A DNA stretch of 20,202 nt, from the NCBI GenBank assembly GCA_900770015.1, contig CAAGIU010000049.1:1-20202 (forward strand), given 5' to 3'. This DNA comes from an uncultured Oscillospiraceae bacterium. GTDB taxonomy: Bacteria > Bacillota_A > Clostridia > Oscillospirales > Oscillospiraceae. The translations under genes were made by a program, and so were the position numbers. Below, piece after piece: positions 19,537 to 20,202 of the stretch. Each line of letters begins with the position of its first letter. Position 1 is the stretch's first letter. Below the pieces are notes generated by a model, which ran no database searches, had not been told where the DNA came from, and saw only the letters and a program-made list of their open reading frames with translations.

Positions 19537-20202
19537 ATGGCTGCAACAAATCCCATTGAATCCGGCAAGCGCAGGGCAAAAATTGCCAATATCGCCAACT
19601 GGGTGATCGTCTGCGTCATCGCGTTCCTGTTCATCTTCCCCCTGTACTGGATCATCACCGGCTCCTTCAAGATCAAGAAGGAGATCATCTCCTCCACCCC
19701 GGTGTGGATCCCCTCCCAATGGGTGCTGACCAACTACGAAAACCTGATGAGCAAGCGCTCCGCGCCGCTGTTTGAGTTCTTCGGCATCGTCGGCCCCACC
19801 GTCCCCGGCGCCATCCGGTGGCTGCTGAACACGGTGTTCATGTCCGTGGCCTCCATGCTGCTGACCTGCCTCACCGCCGCCATGGCAGGCTACGCCCTGG
19901 CAAAGAAGCGGTTCTTCGGCAGAGGCATCATCTTCACCCTGATCGTCTGCGCCATGGCGCTGCCCAAGCAGGTCATCCTGATCCCCCTGCTGCGGGAAAT
20001 GTCCGCGCTGAAGCTGTACGACACCATCTGGGCCGTGATCTTCCCCATCGTGGGTTGGCCCTTCGGCGTGTTCCTGCTGAAGCAGTTCGCGGAGGGCATC
20101 CCCACGGAAATGGTGGAGGCATGCCGCATTGACGGCGCTTCCGAATGGCGCACCTTTACCGACGTCATGTTCCCCATGATAAAGCCCGGCGTGGGAGCCT
20201 GC
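19537..20202 (+). CDS. Sugar ABC transporter permease (UgpE/MalG-like), 3' end outside window
   Basis: The frame is open from the ATG at 19537 to the right edge (222 codons). It starts MAATNPIESGKRRAKIANIA, followed by a membrane segment VIVCVIAFLFIFPLYWIITG, the conserved SFKIKKEI, and a TM domain with RWLLNTVFMSVASMLLTCL. The EAA loop EACRIDGASEWRTFTDVMFP lies just before the edge. GGGGGTGG precedes the start. It forms the permease heterodimer with the preceding gene; the last one or two membrane helices lie outside. Confidence 0.92.
   Translation, partial: MAATNPIESGKRRAKIANIANWVIVCVIAFLFIFPLYWIITGSFKIKKEIISSTPVWIPSQWVLTNYENLMSKRSAPLFEFFGIVGPTVPGAIRWLLNTVFMSVASMLLTCLTAAMAGYALAKKRFFGRGIIFTLIVCAMALPKQVILIPLLREMSALKLYDTIWAVIFPIVGWPFGVFLLKQFAEGIPTEMVEACRIDGASEWRTFTDVMFPMIKPGVGAC

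Noticed and set aside
18481..19719. 412-residue minus-strand ORF
   Set aside because: Antisense across the permease genes; His/Gly/Asp-rich low-complexity reading with no ribosome binding site.

Overview
The window looks like chromosomal DNA of a gut-type Clostridia member (Oscillospirales/Lachnospirales style). Shine-Dalgarno sites are strong AGGAGG types and promoters are canonical TTGACA/TATAAT. The family mix also fits: a YesL-like DUF624 protein, a PspC-domain protein, RpiR, an N-acylglucosamine 2-epimerase and a carbohydrate ABC importer. The genus assignment is inference.

Positions 1 to about 9,780 form an accessory, mobile-element-like region. Almost every gene is on the minus strand and small. 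It holds the N-terminal part of an ArdC-like antirestriction/metallopeptidase-type protein cut by the left window edge, a degenerate zinc-ribbon ORF, and a SLOG-fold protein divergent from a small XRE regulator across two operator-like palindromes. A run of small orphan genes follows, interrupted by a complete IS1182-type insertion sequence whose 28-bp palindromic target is duplicated on both sides. Then come a single-pass membrane protein, a MerR-family regulator, several tiny genes and an XRE regulator with a CSHEC motif. The MerR gene's own promoter and a second promoter just past its stop codon share the same palindrome and the same 18-bp spacer. The second promoter points into a 42-residue hydrophobic mini-ORF and then the membrane-protein gene.

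Around 10,050-10,125 lies an initiator tRNA-fMet gene (minus strand) with a perfect consensus promoter and a strong terminator. To its right the DNA becomes visibly more GC-rich and reads as core chromosome. No integrase is visible, so calling the tRNA an element boundary is inference.

From 10,525 to 11,627 a catalytically degenerate serine-recombinase-like protein with a long helical C-terminal extension precedes a PspC-domain protein. From 11,711 to the right edge lies a divergent carbohydrate locus. The left arm (minus strand) encodes a ROK-like sugar kinase, an SGNH esterase and a DUF624 membrane protein. The right arm (plus strand) encodes a renin-binding-protein-type N-acylglucosamine 2-epimerase, an RpiR regulator, a solute-binding protein and two permeases, the last cut by the window edge. 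Together they suggest uptake, possible de-esterification, epimerisation and phosphorylation of an N-acylated amino sugar such as N-acetylmannosamine. Matching TTTTGAAAATT boxes sit in the divergent promoter region and before the transporter genes and are candidate RpiR sites.
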